From Rheinheimera sp. A13L (lineage in GTDB: Bacteria; Pseudomonadota; Gammaproteobacteria; Enterobacterales; Alteromonadaceae): a DNA stretch of 64,000 nt. The stretch lies in contig NZ_AFHI01000007.1 of NCBI RefSeq assembly GCF_000217935.1, positions 62,001-126,000 of the forward strand. The letters run 5' to 3'. Positions within the stretch are counted from its first letter, which is position 1. Each line of letters starts with the position of its first letter. Below are positions 35,178 through 44,295 of the stretch, piece after piece. The position numbers were made by a program, and so were the translations under genes. The notes below the pieces were generated by a model. That model saw only the letters and a program-made list of their open reading frames with translations. It did no database searches and was not told the origin of the DNA.

Positions 35178-37655
35178 TTAAGTTGTTGTTTCCAAAATGT
35201 ATTTTTTTAGATTGTCGATGTCCATGGGTTTGCTGATATGGTAGCCCTGAGCATAATCCACGCCCAGTTCTTTTAGCAGATCAAGAATACGTTCATTTTC
35301 GACAAATTCCGCCACAGATTTACGATTTAACACTCTGGCTATCTCAGCTATAGACTTCACCAGTGCATAATCAATCTGATCCACATCCATTTCTCTGACA
35401 AAAGAACCATCAATTTTAATGCTGTGTGCAGGCAGTTGTTTCAGATAACTAAAAGTGCTGAAACCAGTGCCAAAATCATCAATTGAAAACTCACAGCCCA
35501 GTTGTGTCAAAGATTCAATCATCAGCCGTGTTGCCTGAATATTACTTAAACTGGCACTCTCCGTCAGCTCAAAAATAATACGGGTGGCATCTACCTGATA
35601 TTGTTCCAGTTTCTGCTTAATCAAAGGCAACAATCGTGCGTCACTAAAAGCCTGAGCCGACAGATTAATAGCGACCTTATGCAATTCTGAATGTTGATGC
35701 ATCATAGCAATGGCTTTAGATATCACCTGATGATCCAAAAGATTGATATCCTCAGCACGTTCCAATGCCGGAATAAACTCTCCCGGATACACCAGTCTGT
35801 CTTCGAGCTGTAATCGCACCAGTGCTTCAAAATAGCCGACTTCACCGTTGCTGACTTTGACTATAGGTTGAAAGTGCAAGGTGATTTGATCGTTAACTAT
35901 GGCTTCCTGTAACTGATGGGACCATTGCAAAGACAGTTGCAGCTCACCACTGTCCTGATCGTCATCTGTATAACAATGCACCAGATTACGCCCTTTACGT
36001 TTGGCAACGTACAAAGCGATGTCTGCTTGCTGTAAATACTGTTGAGCCTCACTGGCAGAGCCATCTATTTTACTTAAACCTATACTGCAACTGATTTTAT
36101 AAACCCGGTCAGCAATACGGTAATGCCCTTGTTGCAACGAAGCGCAAAGCCGTTGTGCCCGCTGTTCTGCAGAACTCAGCTCGCAATGAGTCAACAGCAA
36201 AGCAAACTCATCCCCCCCAACCCGGCACAGCACATCATCTTTTCCTAAACCAGCACTGAGCAGGCTGGCTACTTCACGTAAAATAGCATCACCTTGCGAA
36301 TGACCTTGTGAGTCATTAATCACTTTAAAATGATCCAGATCCAAATACAGCAGCGCATGTTGTTCCTGGTTGTTGCGGGCAGATGCCGCCAGCCTGTTTA
36401 ATTCCTGATCAAAAAAGTAGCGGTTATACAAACCCGTCAAAGTGTCATGCAGCGCCAGATGTTTGAGTTCCTGCTCTGCCTTTTTGCGCTCGTCTATGTT
36501 TTCCAGCGTGACTGTTAAACCTGCTTTCCCTTCACCGGAAAGCAGGGTCAAGTCAGCAATGACCCAGTGCAACTCGCCTTGATAATCAAAAAGTTGCAGC
36601 TCATGACGCCAGTGTGATTTACGCCCTGAAAATAGAAAATTCAGTTGTTGCTGCCACAGGAGTTTGTCCTGCTCAGCCAGATAATGACTCATCGGAAAAT
36701 TTAAACCCGCAGCCCCTGCAAACCTGGACCATGCCTTGTTGGCAAACTGGATCTGCCCCCTGTTGTCCAGTTCCATCACCACAGTAGAGACGTGATCAAG
36801 TACCCGCTGATGTGTCATTGACAGGGCTTTGTACCGGGATTCGCTGCTGGCTAGAGCCTGAACTTTATGACCAAACTGTTGGTTACTAACCATAAAGTCT
36901 TCGCGTTGTGCTGCTACTTCCATCACTTTACGCAGTTGATCAGCCCGAAAGGGTTTGCTGATAAAATCAGCAGCACCTTGCAACAACATCTCTTCTGCCA
37001 GTTCAACTCCGGCGTGAGCCGTCATAACAACCACAGATTGCGATTGTTGTATCTCCATAATATGTCGCAGCACCTGCTGACCCGTCATACCGGGCAGCAT
37101 CACATCCAGCAACACCAGAGTAAAGGTATCAGGTTTATAGAGTTCGACCGCTTCAAAGCCCGTGCTGGCGAGGGTGATTTTATAAAAAGGCTGCAGAATA
37201 CGCCGCGCCAGTTCAGCTATATCCGGATCGTCTTCAACTAACAATATCTCTGGTTTTTTCTGCTGATTGATGGGGTGTTCAGCGTACTGCTGCAGATATT
37301 CAGGTAATTTCTGATACTGATCGAGCGGCAACACTAAATCTATACCATAGGCTCGCGCTGTAGTTTCAGTAATTCGCTCACAATAGGTAGAACTTAATAA
37401 AATAAAGGGGGTGGAAGCTGCAGATTGCAGCACATTCGATCGCAGTAGTCTGGCTAAACGCCAGCCGTCAATGTTGCCAATTTCTATTTCAGAAATCACT
37501 AATTCAAAAGCTTTGCTTTTTAACTGCACTATCGCTTCAGTGCTGTTTGCAACAGCAGTCACAGCCCAGCCGATTTGTGACCTCAACAACTGTGCAACAG
37601 AGCCTCGAATCTGCTCTTCAGCAACAACTAATAATAAAGACAGAGGTTGCGCCAT
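35178..37655 (-). CDS. REC-REC-PAS-GGDEF-EAL signalling protein
   Basis: This 825-residue cytoplasmic protein begins with a first receiver (about 5-125) carrying Glu (E56) in place of the phospho-acceptor Asp. The second receiver (136-252) is complete, with D184 and K234. A PAS domain (about 275-392) leads to a GGDEF domain with intact GGDEF at 480-484 and an EAL domain with EAL at 610-612. The EAL domain also has NLSA, FELTES, IDDFGTGFS, KIDGSF and QGYHISKP. All catalytic motifs for c-di-GMP synthesis and breakdown look intact. It may be the output partner of the orphan kinase at 27883-29418. Confidence 0.93.
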   Translation of the reverse strand: MAQPLSLLLVVAEEQIRGSVAQLLRSQIGWAVTAVANSTEAIVQLKSKAFELVISEIEIGNIDGWRLARLLRSNVLQSAASTPFILLSSTYCERITETTARAYGIDLVLPLDQYQKLPEYLQQYAEHPINQQKKPEILLVEDDPDIAELARRILQPFYKITLASTGFEAVELYKPDTFTLVLLDVMLPGMTGQQVLRHIMEIQQSQSVVVMTAHAGVELAEEMLLQGAADFISKPFRADQLRKVMEVAAQREDFMVSNQQFGHKVQALASSESRYKALSMTHQRVLDHVSTVVMELDNRGQIQFANKAWSRFAGAAGLNFPMSHYLAEQDKLLWQQQLNFLFSGRKSHWRHELQLFDYQGELHWVIADLTLLSGEGKAGLTVTLENIDERKKAEQELKHLALHDTLTGLYNRYFFDQELNRLAASARNNQEQHALLYLDLDHFKVINDSQGHSQGDAILREVASLLSAGLGKDDVLCRVGGDEFALLLTHCELSSAEQRAQRLCASLQQGHYRIADRVYKISCSIGLSKIDGSASEAQQYLQQADIALYVAKRKGRNLVHCYTDDDQDSGELQLSLQWSHQLQEAIVNDQITLHFQPIVKVSNGEVGYFEALVRLQLEDRLVYPGEFIPALERAEDINLLDHQVISKAIAMMHQHSELHKVAINLSAQAFSDARLLPLIKQKLEQYQVDATRIIFELTESASLSNIQATRLMIESLTQLGCEFSIDDFGTGFSTFSYLKQLPAHSIKIDGSFVREMDVDQIDYALVKSIAEIARVLNRKSVAEFVENERILDLLKELGVDYAQGYHISKPMDIDNLKKYILETTT

Positions 37656-37851
37656 CCAGAACCTAATTTAAAATTATGAGGGCTACACTGAGCACCGTAC
37701 TAGTGATTTCACCATATCTGCTGCCTGCAACAGGCGCAAGATTTATTTGGTTATGGCAGCTCTATCGAGCAACGTAACTCAGGCTGTACCTTAGAGGCTT
37801 CAGCCTGCTACCATAGCCACTTTCAGAATAGATGTGAAACAGTAAAAAAAC

Positions 37852-38580
37852 ATGCGTATTCCCAGAATTTATCAGCCTGGTGCCATTGTATTGCAGCAGG
37901 ATTTTTCCTTAGCCGAAGACGGCGCTAATCATATTGGCCGCGTGTTACGTATGCAGGCTGGTGACGAGTTATGTTTATTTAATGGCGACGGTTTAAATTA
38001 TCAGGCTGTTATTACCTCTGTTGAAAAAAAACAGCTGTGGGTCAAAGCCATCAGTTCAGGTGACAATCCGGTGGAATCCCCTCTTAAACTGCATTTAGGT
38101 CAGGGCATTTCCCGTGGTGATCGGATGGATTTTGTCATTCAAAAAGCGGTCGAGCTGGGTGTCACTGAAATCACTCCATTGTTTACAGAGCGTTGTGGTG
38201 TGAAGCTGGATGCAGAACGTCTGGCAAAACGTACAGAACAATGGCAAAAAATTGCGATAGCCGCTTGTGAACAATCTGGCCGTAGTGTAGTTCCGCTCGT
38301 GCATACCGCCGTCCAGCTTACTAAATGGCTGGTGCAAGAAACAAAAGATTTAAAGCTGACCTTGGATCCATGGACTTCTGACTCCATTAAGACCATAGCA
38401 GGTAGCCAGACTATTCGTTTAGTCATAGGCCCCGAAGGCGGTTTTACCGATGCGGAAGTCGCTCAAACTAAAGACGCTGGTTTTATGGCTGTTCGTTTAG
38501 GCCCACGCGTATTACGTACCGAAACGGCGGCTTTAACCGCCATCAGCGCATTACAGTTACAATTTGGTGATCTGGCCTGA
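37852..38580 (+). CDS. rsmE: 16S rRNA m3U1498 methyltransferase RsmE
   Basis: This 242-residue SPOUT methyltransferase uses S-adenosylmethionine to methylate U1498 of 16S rRNA. The PUA-like N-terminal domain has HIGRVLRMQAGDEL. The knot region has LVIGPEGGFTDAEV and RLGPRVLRTETAALTA. It starts the conserved rsmE-gshB-yqgE-ruvX set. Confidence 0.96.
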   Translation: MRIPRIYQPGAIVLQQDFSLAEDGANHIGRVLRMQAGDELCLFNGDGLNYQAVITSVEKKQLWVKAISSGDNPVESPLKLHLGQGISRGDRMDFVIQKAVELGVTEITPLFTERCGVKLDAERLAKRTEQWQKIAIAACEQSGRSVVPLVHTAVQLTKWLVQETKDLKLTLDPWTSDSIKTIAGSQTIRLVIGPEGGFTDAEVAQTKDAGFMAVRLGPRVLRTETAALTAISALQLQFGDLA

Positions 38581-38603
38581 ACAGAGCCCATACAGGAGTG
38601 AAG

Positions 38604-39584
38604 ATGATTAAATTAGGCATAGTGATGGACCCTATTGCGGACATCAATATCAAAAAAGACTCCAGTTTTGCCATGTTATTGCAGGCACAGTCCCGTGGTT
38701 ATCAGTTGCATTACATGGAAATGAATGACCTGTATTTAATTGAAGGTCAGGCCCGCGCCCGCACTCGTTTGCTCTCTGTGCAACCAAATGGCGAACACTG
38801 GTATGACTTTGGTGGCACACAAGACATAGCTTTATCCGATTTAGATGTGATCTTAATGCGCAAAGATCCACCTTTTGATACTGAATTTATTTACGCCACT
38901 TACATTCTGGAACGAGCCGAAGACGAAGGCACCTTGATTGTCAATAAACCTCAAAGCCTCCGTGACGCCAATGAAAAGCTGTACACCAGCTGGTTTGCTG
39001 AACATACACCAAAAACGCTGGTCACCCGTGACGCAGCGCGTTTAAAGGCTTTTTACCAGCAAGAACAGGATGTGATTTTAAAACCTCTGGATGGTATGGG
39101 TGGCGCTTCAATTTTCCGTTTAAAACCGGACGATGCCAACGTCAGCGTCATTATTGAAACCCTGACAGAACATGGCAGTCGTTATGCCATGGCGCAAAAG
39201 TTTATTGCTGAAATTAAAGACGGTGATAAACGAGTGTTGGTGGTCAACGGTGAACCTGTGCCTTATTGTTTAGCCCGTATTCCGGCCAGTGGTGAAACCC
39301 GTGGTAATTTAGCAGCTGGGGGTCGTGGCGAAGCTCGTCCTTTAACAGAAAGTGACTGGGCCATCGCCCGCGCTGTTGGCCCTACTCTGAAAGCCAAAGG
39401 CTTGATTTTTGTAGGCCTGGATATTATTGGTGACCGATTGACTGAAATTAACGTCACAAGCCCAACCTGTATCCGTGAAATTGAAGCGGCTTTTCCGGTG
39501 AATATCACCGGCATGCTATTTGACCAGATTGAACTACTGTTAAAGCAGAACCAATTAGTAAAACAAAATCAGACTGAGTCCTAA
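38604..39584 (+). CDS. gshB: Glutathione synthetase
   Basis: This 326-residue ATP-grasp enzyme joins gamma-glutamylcysteine and glycine. The N-terminus IKLGIVMDPI, the NKPQSLRDANEKLY block, the ATP-grasp ILKPLDGMGGASIFR and the metal-site EINVTSPTCIREIE are characteristic. The ATG at 38604 is chosen because AGGAG (38594-38598) lies at proper spacing; an in-frame GTG at 38598 overlaps that site. Confidence 0.97.
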   Translation: MIKLGIVMDPIADINIKKDSSFAMLLQAQSRGYQLHYMEMNDLYLIEGQARARTRLLSVQPNGEHWYDFGGTQDIALSDLDVILMRKDPPFDTEFIYATYILERAEDEGTLIVNKPQSLRDANEKLYTSWFAEHTPKTLVTRDAARLKAFYQQEQDVILKPLDGMGGASIFRLKPDDANVSVIIETLTEHGSRYAMAQKFIAEIKDGDKRVLVVNGEPVPYCLARIPASGETRGNLAAGGRGEARPLTESDWAIARAVGPTLKAKGLIFVGLDIIGDRLTEINVTSPTCIREIEAAFPVNITGMLFDQIELLLKQNQLVKQNQTES

Positions 39585-39593
39585 GGCGGTTAT

Positions 39594-40151
39594 ATGGACA
39601 ATTTTCAGAATCATTTATTGATTGCGATGCCGGGTCTTGACGATCCTATGTTTAAACGCAGTGTGACTTACATTTGTGAGCACAATGCTGAAGGTGCCAT
39701 GGGCATTGTGATTAATCACCCTATGCCGGTCAAAGTAACTGAGTTATTAAGTCAGCTGCAAATTGAACACGATAGTGAAAGCCAGGCGGCTAAAGCTCAT
39801 GTCTGTGCTGGTGGCCCTGTGCAAAGTGATCGGGGTTTTGTGTTGCATACCCCGAAAGACGGCTACACCAGCAGTATGCGGCTGAATAACGATCTGATGG
39901 TAACCACTTCACGCGATATTTTAGAAAAGCTCACCACAGAAGAGGCGCCGGACAAATTTATTCTGGCGTTAGGCTATGCTGGCTGGAGCGCTGGCCAACT
40001 GGAAAAAGAAATGGCAGAAAACAGCTGGCTGATGATCCCGGCCGACAACAACATTATTTTTGAATTGAGCCATGCCGAAAAATGGCAAGGCGCCGCTCAT
40101 GCGATGGGCATTGAAGTCTGGCAATTAAGCCCAGAAGCAGGTCACGCCTGA
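39594..40151 (+). CDS. yqgE: YqgE/AlgH family protein (UPF0301)
   Basis: This 185-residue cytoplasmic protein of the DUF179 family has the N-terminal block [30 protein letters not shown], and the middle block [13 protein letters not shown]. The biochemical function is unknown; the neighbour gene ruvX is almost universally linked. The stop and the next ATG overlap by one base. Confidence 0.94.
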   Translation: MDNFQNHLLIAMPGLDDPMFKRSVTYICEHNAEGAMGIVINHPMPVKVTELLSQLQIEHDSESQAAKAHVCAGGPVQSDRGFVLHTPKDGYTSSMRLNNDLMVTTSRDILEKLTTEEAPDKFILALGYAGWSAGQLEKEMAENSWLMIPADNNIIFELSHAEKWQGAAHAMGIEVWQLSPEAGHA

Positions 40152-40585
40152 TGAGTAGTAGCGTCACCGTATTGGCTTTTGACTATGGTTTAAAAAGTAT
40201 TGGCGTGGCTGTAGGTCAAAGCATGACAGGCACAGCCACTATGCTCAAAGCCTTAAAAGCTCAGGATGGCATTCCAAATTGGGACCAGATTGAAGCGCTC
40301 ATCAAAGAATGGCAGCCTAAGTTGCTGGTGGTAGGTTTACCTCTGAATATGGATGGCACAGAGCAGCCTTTTACGGCCCGGGTGCATAAGTTTGTCAATC
40401 GCCTGCATGGCCGTTACGGCTTACAGGTCAAAACTCAGGATGAGCGTTTAACCACAGTAGACGCCCGCTCGCAGCTGTTTGCTGAAGGTGGGTTTAAAAA
40501 GCTCAGCAAAGAATTGGTTGATAGTTTGTCGGCCAAACTGATTTTAGAAAGCTGGTTTGAAAACGGTGGCGCTTATGGCGATTAA
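40151..40585 (+). CDS. ruvX: Holliday-junction-resolvase-like RuvX/YqgF
   Basis: This 144-residue RNase H-fold protein has the first catalytic Asp in [22 protein letters not shown], and the DERLTTVDA block. It is implicated in 16S rRNA 5' processing and possibly junction resolution. It is translationally coupled to yqgE and overlaps the next gene by 11 bases. Confidence 0.95.
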   Translation: MSSSVTVLAFDYGLKSIGVAVGQSMTGTATMLKALKAQDGIPNWDQIEALIKEWQPKLLVVGLPLNMDGTEQPFTARVHKFVNRLHGRYGLQVKTQDERLTTVDARSQLFAEGGFKKLSKELVDSLSAKLILESWFENGGAYGD

Positions 40586-40829
40586 AACCGGCTTCTACCG
40601 CCACTACAAAGGCCCTTTTTATCAGGTACTGGCACTGGCTCACCACAGTGAAACCAATGAAGAATTGGTGCTGTACAGGGCGTTATACGGCGATTTTGGC
40701 TTATGGGTGCGACCGCTGGACATGTTTGTCAGCAATGTCGAAGTGGCAGGCGAACTGGTGCCACGTTTTAGTTTTGTTTCAGAACAAGCCCCTGCGGAAT
40801 TACCCGAGCTGCCACAACTGCCCTTTTAA
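40575..40829 (+). CDS. DUF1653 small protein
   Basis: This 84-residue protein has the DUF1653 pattern: [20 protein letters not shown]-like [18 protein letters not shown] and LWVRPLDMF. Its function is unknown. The ATG at 40575 lies inside the end of ruvX; the earlier TTG in frame is unlikely. Its stop overlaps the 3' end of the convergent ArsR-type gene by four bases. Confidence 0.82.
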   Translation: MAIKTGFYRHYKGPFYQVLALAHHSETNEELVLYRALYGDFGLWVRPLDMFVSNVEVAGELVPRFSFVSEQAPAELPELPQLPF

Positions 40830-41533
40830 TCTGAGCCAGTCAAAGCCTCGCTGCTGGTTCTGAACCTGTAGCGTTTGCAAAAACTGGCCATTCCCTTCAA
40901 ATGAAAATGTAAAACTCTGCTGTCGTTGTCTCTGACAGCCCAACCTTTGTTTAAAATATCCTGTAAAACCCATTGCCCTAAAGCTCCGGCCAAATGAGTC
41001 CGTCGCTCACTCCAATCCAGACAGGCTTTACACAAAGGTCGTTTTTGCTTCTCCAGCTCGGCCAGATTAACTCCAAGGGCAGTAAAAAAATCAACGCCCA
41101 GCTTTGTAAGCATCACCTGATCTGAGTGTTCAGCCAGCAATTGTTGTTCAAGCAAGCTGTGGTACAAGCCTACTCCTAGTTCCCCGGCCAGATGGTCATA
41201 ACAAACTCTGGATTTACGTAACAGAGGATCTGCTGGTCCGGTTCTGGCTTTTGGATGGGTCAATACCGAACTTAGATTCAACAAGGATTCCAGCAGCTGT
41301 GCCACTTCAAGCGATTGCAACTGAAAATACTTATGTCGCCCTTGTTTTCTGACCACTAACAGCTGACCTTCAACCAATTTGCTCAAATGACTACTGGCGG
41401 TCTGAGCGGTAATGTCTGCCTCCAGTGCCAGTTCTGTTGCTGTCAAAGCTTTGCCGGATAAAAGCGCCAGTAACATGCGGGAACGAGCCTGATCCGCCAT
41501 TAAGGCAGCGACAAAAGTAATATCAGGGGACAT
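40826..41533 (-). CDS. ArsR-family winged-helix regulator with long C-terminal domain
   Basis: This 235-residue protein has an N-terminal ArsR helix-turn-helix (about residues 5-90, with ADQARSRMLLALLSGKALTATELA and ADITAQTASSHLSKLVEGQLL). A C-terminal domain of about 140 residues contains CKACLDWSERRTHLAGALG. That is about twice the length of a plain ArsR repressor. The ATG at 41533 fits the family start. It is divergent from the NIPSNAP gene, and inverted repeats lie between the two, so it likely controls that operon. Confidence 0.88.
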   Translation of the reverse strand: MSPDITFVAALMADQARSRMLLALLSGKALTATELALEADITAQTASSHLSKLVEGQLLVVRKQGRHKYFQLQSLEVAQLLESLLNLSSVLTHPKARTGPADPLLRKSRVCYDHLAGELGVGLYHSLLEQQLLAEHSDQVMLTKLGVDFFTALGVNLAELEKQKRPLCKACLDWSERRTHLAGALGQWVLQDILNKGWAVRDNDSRVLHFHLKGMASFCKRYRFRTSSEALTGSD

Positions 41534-41548
41534 AGAGGGTTCCGGATA

Positions 41549-41604
41549 CTTCGATGGCGGTCGAAGCAAAGTTATTTTCAGCCATTAGACTGACCGAAAA
41601 TAAC
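41549..41604. promoter_or_regulatory. Inverted repeats, likely ArsR-type operator
   Basis: A perfect 9-bp inverted repeat, GTTATTTTC (41571-41579) and GAAAATAAC (41596-41604), and a smaller one, CTTCGA/TCGAAG (41549-41566), lie in the 87-bp gap between the divergent regulator and NIPSNAP genes. The position suits autoregulation and control of both. Confidence 0.55.
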
Positions 41605-41620
41605 CAAGGAGACAAGTACC

Positions 41621-41959
41621 ATGAAAATTACCTGCTTTATTCAATACCGGATCGATCCCTTTAAATCAGAACAATTTGCTCTTTATGCGGATAACTGGGG
41701 CAGTATCATCCCTGCCTGTGGAGGCGAATTGGTGGGTTATTTTTTGCCTCATGAAGGTAGCAATAACACAGCTTTTGGCCTGATCAGTTTTAACAGCCTG
41801 GCAGATTATGAGCAGTACAGAACACGATTAAAACAAGACCCGGCTGGCCAGGCTAATTTCGCTTTTGCACAACGTGAAAAGTTTATTCTGGAAGAAAAGC
41901 GTTCCTTTCTGACAGTGGTGCCTAAAACCTACCAAAAAGCTGCACAGGAGCTTTTATGA
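41621..41959 (+). CDS. NIPSNAP family protein
   Basis: This 112-residue ferredoxin-like alpha/beta barrel protein has the family start [24 protein letters not shown] and a [24 protein letters not shown] block. Biochemical roles of bacterial members are unknown; they are often linked to ArsR regulators and monooxygenases, as here. AAGGAG precedes the ATG. The stop overlaps the ATG of the following monooxygenase gene (ATGA). Confidence 0.9.
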   Translation: MKITCFIQYRIDPFKSEQFALYADNWGSIIPACGGELVGYFLPHEGSNNTAFGLISFNSLADYEQYRTRLKQDPAGQANFAFAQREKFILEEKRSFLTVVPKTYQKAAQELL

Positions 41960-42294
41960 TTGCCGTTATTTTTGAAGTCATCCCTCAACAAGGACAAATG
42001 CAGAGTTATCAAAAGTTGGCTGCAGAGCTTGCACAGACCCTTGCCACACAAGCTGGCTTTATTTCAGTAGAACGATTTCAAAGCTTGAGCGATCCGGAAA
42101 AGCTGCTGTCTTTGTCCTTTTGGCAAGACGAATAGTATGTCAATGCATGGCGTAATCAGCCAGATCATCGTCAGGCACAACAAAAGGGCAAAGAACAACT
42201 ATTCAGACACTACCGCTTGCGAGTCGCTTTGGTCTGCAGAGAATATGATTTAAGCAGCAGCAATCCGGCACCAAAAGCCGACCTGAGCAGATAG
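41956..42294 (+). pseudogene. Antibiotic-biosynthesis-monooxygenase (ABM) domain gene with in-frame amber codon
   Basis: The frame begins with ATG inside the stop of the NIPSNAP gene and encodes [20 protein letters not shown] and later GFISVERFQSLSDPEKLLSLSFWQDE. Then TAG occurs at 42133-42135 (codon 60), and the same frame continues with YVNAWRNQPDHRQAQQKGK...YRLRVALVCREYD to a second TAG at 42292-42294. The two halves together make a complete ABM-fold protein of 112 codons. Coding character is kept after the stop, so the mutation is recent, a sequencing error, or read through. Confidence 0.85.
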
Positions 42295-42296
42295 AC

Positions 42297-42340
42297 AGAA
42301 AGATGTGTAACAGAGCGAATGCCTGATTACACATCTTTCT
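42297..42340 (+). terminator. 14-bp inverted repeat after the ABM gene
   Basis: AGAAAGATGTGTAA (42297-42310) and TTACACATCTTTCT (42327-42340) pair perfectly around a 16-base loop. The structure starts 3 bases after the final stop and has no long T tract. It probably ends the NIPSNAP-ABM transcript. Confidence 0.6.
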
Positions 42341-42485
42341 CCAAAGCCCCCCTTAGTTTGACTTCATTAGGGGCCGCACTTTTCATTCTCTAGCACTGCA
42401 TCCAATATCTTTGTTTCGACAGTCTGCCTTGATAAAACAACCACTTGTGTCTAAGTTGAGAACATGGAATTTAAGGCGCACCGAC

Positions 42486-44291
42486 ATGGAATCAAGTTCT
42501 GAATTAAAAGCTCTGGCGCTGGATGCGCTCAGTCAAGTCCTGCCTACGGGCATTGCCATACTGGATACCTCCTTTTGTTATGTCAGCATCAACTCCATTC
42601 TGGCTGAATTTAATGGTGTACCTATAGAGCAGCATTTGGGTCGCAATGTCGCAGAGGTGCTGCCCGAACTGGCGAAAACTGTTATGCCGTTGCTGAAACA
42701 AGTACGGGATACAGGCAAGGCTATATTAAATTTCAAAGTCACAGAAGATAGCAGCGACGCAGAGCAGTCACACTGGTCTGGCTCTTACATTCCGCTGTTT
42801 AACGCAGAGCAACAACTCTGCGGTATAGCTGTAGTGGCTCTGAACAGCACTATGGACTGGTTTGTACAGCAGACGCGCAAAGACGATTTGGAACGTTTGC
42901 GGAAAATTCTCGATAATATGTTTAGTTTTGTTGGCATCCTGTCACCGGATGGCACTTTACTGGACGCAAACAAACCGCCACTGGAACTGGCTGGGATCAG
43001 TCTGGAGCATGTTCGACGTAAAAAATTCTGGGACTGCTTCTGGTGGCAACACGATATAAACTCAGCCAAACGTATCAAAAAAGCAGTGGAGGATGCCAGA
43101 GCAGGTATCATTAGCCGCTTTGATATTACAGCTCAAATGAAAAATGAAGTTGTGATTATCGATTTTATGCTTGCTCCGGTGTACGACGACAACGAGCAAC
43201 TGAGTTTTCTGGTGCCTTCAGCCATAGAAATCACCAGCAGGAAACGTAGCGAGCAGGAACTACAGGATAGCGAAACCCGATTTCGCCGGGTGTTCGACAG
43301 TACGGCCGATGGTCTTGTTTCTATTGATGACCAGGGCCTAATCACCTTAGCCAACACCACAGCCTTGCAGATGTTTGGTTATGAAGCAGGCGAGCTGACA
43401 GGGCAACCTATAGAGGTCCTGCTGCCAGAGCGTTATCAGCAGCATCACCCCGCATTGCGGCAAGGCTTTATGCTAGCCCCCACCACCAGACCCATGGGAC
43501 AACACCGGGAGCTGCATGCAAAACGTAAAAACAATACTGAGTTTCCGGTCGAAATAGGGTTAACTTACCTTGAAGGCGACAAAAAAGCTGCTGTGCTGGC
43601 AACGATCACCGACGTATCAGCTGCCAAAGCTGCACAGCAGCATCTGCAAGGCATCATTGATGAGAAAACAGCCTTACTGGCTGAACGCACTTTATTGCTG
43701 AACGAAGTTCACCACAGAGTGAAAAACAATTTGCAGATTGTATCCAGCCTGCTCAGTTTAAAGTCGCGCGGCGCAACACCTGAATTAAAACAAGTACTGC
43801 TGGAAAGTCAGTTGCGGGTCCGTACCATGGCCCTGACCCACCAGTTACTTTATGAAAAACGTGATTTCTCCTCAGTGCCACTGGCCAGTTACTTACGACA
43901 ACTTTGCCAGTTAGTCAGACAGACCCTGACCAACACCGATTTCATCAGCTTCGAATTTGACCAGATGGACGAGCAGATCGTATTGGTGCTGGAACAGGCT
44001 ATACCTTGTGGCTTATTAGCCACTGAAATTTTGACCAATAGTATTAAACACGCCTTCCCTGAACAACAAAAAGGCCAGGTGAAACTGGCGTTGACTCAGG
44101 AAAATCAGCGAATAACACTGAAAATTGGCGACAACGGTATAGGTTTGCCCGAAAGTGTTGAGTTGGGCCAGGGCAATTCTTTGGGGATGCAACTGATCCC
44201 TGCTTTTATTGCACAATTAGGCGCGCAGATCGAACTGAACCGACAGCAGGGCACCCTGTATTGCATTCATTTTTCATCAACCAGGGAATAA
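42486..44291 (+). CDS. PAS-PAS-PAS HisKA_2 sensor kinase (cytoplasmic)
   Basis: This 601-residue protein has no membrane segments. Three PAS-like domains (about 12-125, 135-250 and 262-380) precede a HisKA_2 dimerisation box LLNEVHHRVKNNLQIVSSLL (His at 409/410) and an ATPase domain with LLATEILTNSIKHAF and DNGIGLP. The ATG at 42486 is preferred, after an AAGG site; a TTG 25 codons upstream lacks support. It is followed 4 bases later by a response regulator with GGDEF-EAL output, so the pair forms a c-di-GMP two-component system. Confidence 0.9.
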   Translation: MESSSELKALALDALSQVLPTGIAILDTSFCYVSINSILAEFNGVPIEQHLGRNVAEVLPELAKTVMPLLKQVRDTGKAILNFKVTEDSSDAEQSHWSGSYIPLFNAEQQLCGIAVVALNSTMDWFVQQTRKDDLERLRKILDNMFSFVGILSPDGTLLDANKPPLELAGISLEHVRRKKFWDCFWWQHDINSAKRIKKAVEDARAGIISRFDITAQMKNEVVIIDFMLAPVYDDNEQLSFLVPSAIEITSRKRSEQELQDSETRFRRVFDSTADGLVSIDDQGLITLANTTALQMFGYEAGELTGQPIEVLLPERYQQHHPALRQGFMLAPTTRPMGQHRELHAKRKNNTEFPVEIGLTYLEGDKKAAVLATITDVSAAKAAQQHLQGIIDEKTALLAERTLLLNEVHHRVKNNLQIVSSLLSLKSRGATPELKQVLLESQLRVRTMALTHQLLYEKRDFSSVPLASYLRQLCQLVRQTLTNTDFISFEFDQMDEQIVLVLEQAIPCGLLATEILTNSIKHAFPEQQKGQVKLALTQENQRITLKIGDNGIGLPESVELGQGNSLGMQLIPAFIAQLGAQIELNRQQGTLYCIHFSSTRE

Positions 44292-44295
44292 GGTT

